Assembly: GCF_028683135.1 (NCBI RefSeq)
Contig: NZ_JAJUBB010000003.1
Span: 1-64,000, forward strand
Direction: 5' to 3'
Length of the DNA stretch: 64,000 nucleotides
Origin: Enterovibrio qingdaonensis
Lineage (GTDB): Bacteria > Pseudomonadota > Gammaproteobacteria > Enterobacterales > Vibrionaceae
Each line of letters begins with the position of its first letter. Position 1 is the stretch's first letter. A model generated the notes under the pieces. The model was given only the letters and a program-made list of their open reading frames with translations. It did no database searches and was not told the origin of the DNA. Shown here one piece after another: positions 60,055-64,000 of the stretch. Position numbers and translations under genes: made by a program.

Positions 60055-60953
60055 TTTGAATCTCCTTCAGCATTCCTTGCGCGAAATCTGACATCAAGCA
60101 GATCTTCGAAGACACGTATCATGCCGCCTTTATCCTTTGCGCCATGTCCGTTAAGTAACGCCGCTTGATAAGTGGCTGTTGCAGCAGCTAAAACCGGTGT
60201 GGGTATTTGATTCTGAACCGATATTTCTGCACCACTGATCAAATCTTTGTAGGCATGTTCCATGGGGTATCCTTTGTCAAAGACACCATTCAACACATTG
60301 GGAATGAAGAATTCTGATGCGTAGCTTCGGCCGGTTCCGCTGTTAACCACATCGCCGACTTTTGTTGGGTCCAGCCCCAGTTTGACGGCCAGCGGCAAGA
60401 TTTCTGCTAGGGCTGCGGCGTTGATATCAAACAGGAGTTGATTGATCAGCTTGGTGAGTTGCCCACTGCCAACAGGCCCCATGTAGATGATGTTTGAGGC
60501 CATGCTGGAAAACAGTGGCTGAAGGCATTCAACTAACTCTTGTTCGCCGCCACACATGACGGTGAGGGTGCCATTTTCTGCACGCGCCCTCATGCCAGAT
60601 ACTGGCGCATCGACAAATTTCAAACCCAACGAAGCGAGCTTCTCTGAAAGAGAAATTGTGGTGCTATATTCGACGGTGCTGGTATCAACAACAATCGTTC
60701 CGGGGCGCAGAACCTCAGCTAATCCATTTGGCCCAAAAAGAACCTGATCGACGATGCTTCCACTGGGTAAACACAAGAAAATGACCTCTGAGTCTGCAAT
60801 ATCCTGCATATTTGCCGTGGTGATTACCCCAGATGCTTCTAAATACTGGCGGGTAGCTTCATCTCGACAGTGTGCCGTTACCCCAAAGTTTGAAGCTAGA
60901 TTGGCAGCCATCGGACCGCCCATTTGACCAACACCTACAAAACCCGCTTTCAT
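60051..60953 (-). CDS. 3-hydroxyisobutyrate/tartronate-semialdehyde dehydrogenase family
   Basis: A 300-residue beta-hydroxyacid dehydrogenase. GFVGVGQMGGPMAANLA (NAD(P)-binding), FVDAPVSGMRARAENGTLTVMCGG (substrate loop, DAPVSG), and GPVGSGQLTKLINQLL with the catalytic Lys are all present. The ATG at 60953 follows GAGG by five bases. It is the first gene of the operon with the IlvD-type dehydratase and SAF oxidoreductase; a GarR-like or related role in sugar-acid breakdown is likely. Confidence 0.9.
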   Translation of the reverse strand: MKAGFVGVGQMGGPMAANLASNFGVTAHCRDEATRQYLEASGVITTANMQDIADSEVIFLCLPSGSIVDQVLFGPNGLAEVLRPGTIVVDTSTVEYSTTISLSEKLASLGLKFVDAPVSGMRARAENGTLTVMCGGEQELVECLQPLFSSMASNIIYMGPVGSGQLTKLINQLLFDINAAALAEILPLAVKLGLDPTKVGDVVNSGTGRSYASEFFIPNVLNGVFDKGYPMEHAYKDLISGAEISVQNQIPTPVLAAATATYQAALLNGHGAKDKGGMIRVFEDLLDVRFRARNAEGDSK

Positions 60954-61242
60954 CAACACCTCAGTTATATCCGTTGCTATGCATTACTTGATCATAATTG
61001 GTGAAGTGGACCTCCCGAAGCGTTCAATAACGATGCCCCCGTTACCGAAATACGTTGCCACTTTGTGAGCGCCCGGTGTTGGTGCAAGGTATTGAGTTAC
61101 AACAGAAGGTGATCTGCCGACGATGTTTGCTATGCGGCGCGTCATCGGGCGTTGAACGGGTTTTGTTGTCGAAGGAAAAAGCGTGCTTGTGAACCGAGAA
61201 TTCGGCGTATGGAGAAAGCCAAATGGGGTATTGAAGGCGTGG

Positions 61243-61280
61243 CGGGGGGCTTAGTGCTTGGCGTCGCACTATACCCCCCG
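61243..61280. repeat. GC-rich inverted repeat between two catabolic units
   Basis: CGGGGGG-CTT-AGTGC-TTGGCGTC-GCACT-ATA-CCCCCCG: two paired blocks (7 and 5 bp) separated by a 3x3 internal loop, with an eight-base apical loop. There is no T run on either strand. It sits 73 bases downstream of the GMC gene stop and about 290 bases upstream of the dehydrogenase start, in an otherwise gene-free stretch of about 400 bases (60954-61352). Confidence 0.6.
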
Positions 61281-61352
61281 GCACATAATGTGCGTTGCTG
61301 TTTGTGTTTATCGTTTACAACGACCGAGAAACGTAAAAGTTATCGCGAACGA

Positions 61353-63029
61353 TCAACAGTCACTTGTTTCCGTTTCTTCGGTTTTCGAGATGGTTTCAGC
61401 TGTCGTGAGAGGGGGTAGCCCTCGAATCATGTCTGAGGCTTTCTCTGCGATCATCATTGTTGCCGCGTTGGTATTTGCCGAAGGCATGGTTGGCATGATG
61501 GAAGCGTCGACAACGCGCAGCCCCTCTAGCCCATGGACGCGCAGTTCTGCGTCTACGACGGCATCGGGATCGGATTTCGGCCCCATCCGAGCGGTCCCTA
61601 TGAGGTGATATACCGTCGTACCATTCTTGCGTGCAAAATCCAATAATTCCTCGTCTGTCTGCACCTCTTCGCCCGGCGCCGTTTCATGGTCAAAGTAGGG
61701 TGTCAGCGCAGATGTTTGCATGAGTCGGCGGGCAAGGCGCATTCCAGCCAGCAACACTTGCTGGTCCCTTTCGTCAGACAAATAATTGGGCTGCACAATG
61801 GGCGTTTCAAAGGGGTTTGCAGAGCGTGCTCGAACATAACCTGTGCTTTCTGGCCGTTCCTGCCACACTCCCGTAGTCATGCCGGGCTTTTTATCGAGCA
61901 GACCCACCACACCTTCACGGAAACTGGCTGGTGAGAACACAAACTGCAGGTCGGGTTTGTCCATCGCCTCGTCGGATTTCCAAAAAACATGGGCGAGGGA
62001 AGGACTGACTGCCAATAAACTGGGTTTGCGAAGCAACCAACGACCAATTTCCAGCAGTAACCGGGGGCCCTGAGCCATATTGTTTATTGTGCGGATGCCT
62101 TTGACTCGTGACACCATGCGAACACCATAATGATCACGCAAATTATTGCCCACCCCCGGTAGATGATGGACCACTGGAACACCGATTTCATCGAGTAATT
62201 GCGTGTCACCGACACCGGATATTTGTAATAACTTCGCGGTGTTAATGGTTCCTGCAGACACAATAACTTCGTGACGAGCAAAGACTTCTTGCGCCTTACC
62301 AGAGGAGCCACCTTTCATGTAGCTAACGCCAACCGCACGTTTACCTTCGAAGAGAATCGCAGTCGCGTGGGCGTGGGTGCGCACATCAACACCTGGCCGT
62401 TTTTTTGCTGTTCCCAAAAAAGCGCGAGCCGATGAAATACGAAAGCCGTTTTTGATGCAGCGTTGGTAATAACCGGCGCCGTCTTGGCGTTCGCCGTTGT
62501 AGTCAGAATTTACTGGAATGCCAAGTTCCTGCGTGCCTTTTATGAACGCTTCTGACACGGGGTGATGCCAATCAAGCTCAGTGATTGGCATTTCTCCCTC
62601 AAGCCCGCGATATCGTTTGTCAGCCTTGCCGATTTTGTGTTCTGAACGGCGAAAGTAGGGAAGGACTTCGTTATAGCTCCACCCCGGATTTCCCCGCTCT
62701 GCCCAATGGTCAAAGTCTGCACGTTGCCCTCGGTTATGATTGAGCCCGTTAATGGAACTTGAGCCTCCTAGCACGCGCCCCTGCGGAAGAGAAAATCGAC
62801 GCCCTGCAGTACCTTCACTGGCTTCCGCTTCAAAACCCCAGGTCAGAGTTTTCGAGTAGACGTTCTTTATGTAGCCCGCAGGAATGTGGATGAGTGGATT
62901 GATATCGCTAGGTCCGGCTTCAAGGAGGCACACGGTTGAACCGTCCTCGCTAAGTCGGTTGGTGAGAAGTGCTCCAGCTGTTCCACCGCCAATGATGACG
63001 TAATCAAAGATCTCTTTAACGAGGGGCAT
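61353..63029 (-). CDS. GMC-family FAD-dependent alcohol/choline oxidoreductase
   Basis: A 558-residue flavoenzyme that oxidises alcohols. FAD-binding N terminus DYVIIGGGTAGALLTNRL and CLLEAGPSD; GMC signature 1 QGRVLGGSSSINGLNHNRGQ; signature 2 near VSAGTINTAKLLQISGVG; C-terminal catalytic His in YHLIGTARMG and Asn in MPSANTNAATMM. The ATG at 63029 has AGGTAGG about ten bases upstream; a frame to 63122 adds 31 residues with no support. It lies between the sugar-acid operon and the LysR gene, both on the same strand. The substrate is uncertain; it is not clearly choline dehydrogenase because no betaine aldehyde dehydrogenase is beside it. Confidence 0.88.
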   Translation of the reverse strand: MPLVKEIFDYVIIGGGTAGALLTNRLSEDGSTVCLLEAGPSDINPLIHIPAGYIKNVYSKTLTWGFEAEASEGTAGRRFSLPQGRVLGGSSSINGLNHNRGQRADFDHWAERGNPGWSYNEVLPYFRRSEHKIGKADKRYRGLEGEMPITELDWHHPVSEAFIKGTQELGIPVNSDYNGERQDGAGYYQRCIKNGFRISSARAFLGTAKKRPGVDVRTHAHATAILFEGKRAVGVSYMKGGSSGKAQEVFARHEVIVSAGTINTAKLLQISGVGDTQLLDEIGVPVVHHLPGVGNNLRDHYGVRMVSRVKGIRTINNMAQGPRLLLEIGRWLLRKPSLLAVSPSLAHVFWKSDEAMDKPDLQFVFSPASFREGVVGLLDKKPGMTTGVWQERPESTGYVRARSANPFETPIVQPNYLSDERDQQVLLAGMRLARRLMQTSALTPYFDHETAPGEEVQTDEELLDFARKNGTTVYHLIGTARMGPKSDPDAVVDAELRVHGLEGLRVVDASIMPTMPSANTNAATMMIAEKASDMIRGLPPLTTAETISKTEETETSDC

Positions 63030-63316
63030 ATTCGGTCTACCTACCTGTATGAGTGAATATAGCGAACGTATTTGATTTTTAATTAAGAATTGCAAACTTT
63101 TCTTCTCTTCACCACTTCCCAATAAAGAGGGTGGACATATCGGATCGCGATCGCAGCTTGATTGCTGTGATGGATGGGATTTCGATTTGCGTGAAGATGT
63201 AGACGAGCGTGGGTATTAAGCCTCTGCGTTGTTGGGTTACAACACAGAGAGCCTAAGGGCGTGGAGCGATAACATGGTGTGGTCGGCTATTCTCTTACTG
63301 CGGCTTGGCCGGCGTC

Positions 63317-64000
63317 CTATGAGGATTCTGGTGCAAGGCACTCAATCAGGGTTCGAGCGACTACGGGCAGAGACTTGTAGTCCCTGAAACCCAGTATCAG
63401 AGAACGCTTTGCCCATGGTTCGTCGAGCTTAACGGCAGTAAAGGTTCCCATTTCGAGGAAGGGGATAACAGCACCTTCAGGTAATACTGCCAACCCTAAA
63501 CCTGCCTCGACCATACGTCTAATACCATCAAAACTCAGCACCCTCACGCGAAACTTCAGTGGATCTTCAAGTGAGGAGGCTTCCCTCATGAGTTGATTTT
63601 GTAGTGAACTACCATCTTGCAGGCCAACCTGATTGTAGGCCGCAATGTCGGCGAGCTTTAACGTTTCGTGTTCTTCCAAAGGGTGTCCAGTGGGCAGAAT
63701 GACCATGAGAGTATCGTGGCGGTAGACACGCGTTTCCAGATCGCCACTGTCGGTATGACCGGAAAATATGCCTAAGTCGGTAAGGCCTTCGCGAACGCCA
63801 TCGACGATGATACGACTCGTTTCCTCACGTAACTCTATGCCAACTTCAGGAAAGCGTTCCACATAGCGAGAGATATCCTCGGGTAAAAACTGGGTAATAC
63901 TCGATGTGTTGGCCCACAGTCGTACTTGCCCGCGCATGCCGTGGGTAAACTCGCTCAGTTCTGCGTCCATATCCTCCAAAAGCAGAAGAACGCGTTTTGC
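63317..64000 (-). CDS. LysR-family regulator, 5' end beyond the window
   Basis: About 227 residues of a LysR-type regulator are in the window. The visible part is the linker helix (LLEDMDAELSEF) and the whole effector-binding domain: GQVRLWANTSSITQFLPEDI, REGLTDLGIF, and GLGLAVLPEGAVIPF near the C terminus. The frame stays open to position 64000, so the DNA-binding HTH is encoded to the right. It probably controls the nearby GMC or sugar-acid genes; being on the same strand and upstream of them, it is not in the usual divergent arrangement. Confidence 0.88.
   Translation of the reverse strand, partial: AKRVLLLLEDMDAELSEFTHGMRGQVRLWANTSSITQFLPEDISRYVERFPEVGIELREETSRIIVDGVREGLTDLGIFSGHTDSGDLETRVYRHDTLMVILPTGHPLEEHETLKLADIAAYNQVGLQDGSSLQNQLMREASSLEDPLKFRVRVLSFDGIRRMVEAGLGLAVLPEGAVIPFLEMGTFTAVKLDEPWAKRSLILGFRDYKSLPVVARTLIECLAPESS

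Noticed and set aside
61042-61418. Short ORFs on both strands between the dehydrogenase and GMC genes
   Set aside because: Composition and lack of start signals suggest chance. The region also contains the inverted repeat at 61243-61280.
1-64000. CRISPR arrays, tRNA or rRNA genes, prophage
   Set aside because: No regularly spaced repeats, cloverleaf-like genes or phage structural genes were recognised on either strand.

Overview
The window looks like chromosomal DNA from a marine gammaproteobacterium of the Vibrionaceae type (Enterovibrio, Grimontia, Photobacterium or Vibrio relatives). The evidence is the content: the end of an integron gene-cassette array, a zwf-pgl-gnd operon, a Dcu-family C4-dicarboxylate transporter, a TorT-like protein, a FadL porin and an LTA-synthase-family enzyme. 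The genus is inferred; no rRNA, tRNA or other phylogenetic marker was seen.

Layout. (1) 1-3193: distal end of a cassette array. Its boundaries can be placed from R'/R'' core sites: a cassette with an ankyrin-like protein, a cassette damaged by an IS110-family remnant, a cassette with a four-helix membrane protein, and a cassette with an FRG-domain protein. The integrase would lie left of the window. (2) 3254-7354: fadL, then a two-gene operon of a divergent lipoxygenase-like protein and a small Tat-signal protein. (3) 8185-9316: two orphan genes. (4) 9722-13984: yhfU-yhfT-yhfX-yhfW, a subset of the E. coli yhf cluster. (5) 14029-17383: di-haem peroxidase overlapped by a hybrid sensor kinase. 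(6) 17588-25665: RecQ-like helicase, Dcu transporter, YaiL-like protein and the oxidative pentose phosphate operon zwf-pgl-gnd.

(7) 26021-38074: a ten-gene minus-strand operon opposite a LysR gene. It encodes an ABC importer with a TorT-like binding protein, PxpA, a biotin carrier, biotin carboxylase, PxpB, PxpC, GabD and GabT. I read it as uptake of a lactam or related ring amide, ATP- and biotin-dependent ring opening, and entry into the TCA cycle through a GABA-like amino acid and succinate semialdehyde. (8) 38118-46728: LTA-synthase-like phosphotransferase, a CxxC-rich orphan, two CNNM/CBS membrane proteins, an M14 carboxypeptidase, a GNAT and a HTH-like protein.

(9) 47157-56438: the most interesting region. 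A plus-strand operon (ACP, ketosynthase, FabZ-like dehydratase, two GNAT acyltransferases, CPBP membrane protease) runs tail to tail, with a 10-bp gap, into a minus-strand export operon (SyrD/PvdE-like ABC exporter, HlyD/MacA-like adaptor, split MacB ATPase and permease). At the head of the export operon is a 34-residue ORF with a strong ribosome binding site, eight lysines, a proline-rich tail and a terminal Cys-Cys-Thr-Pro. Together these look like a candidate ribosomal lipopeptide pathway: a precursor peptide, its own acyl supply, two acyltransferases, a possible leader protease and two exporters. (10) 56983-64000: a sugar-acid-type catabolic operon (beta-hydroxyacid dehydrogenase, IlvD/Edd dehydratase, SAF-domain oxidoreductase), a GMC oxidoreductase and a LysR gene cut by the window edge.

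No tRNA, rRNA, CRISPR array or phage was recognised.
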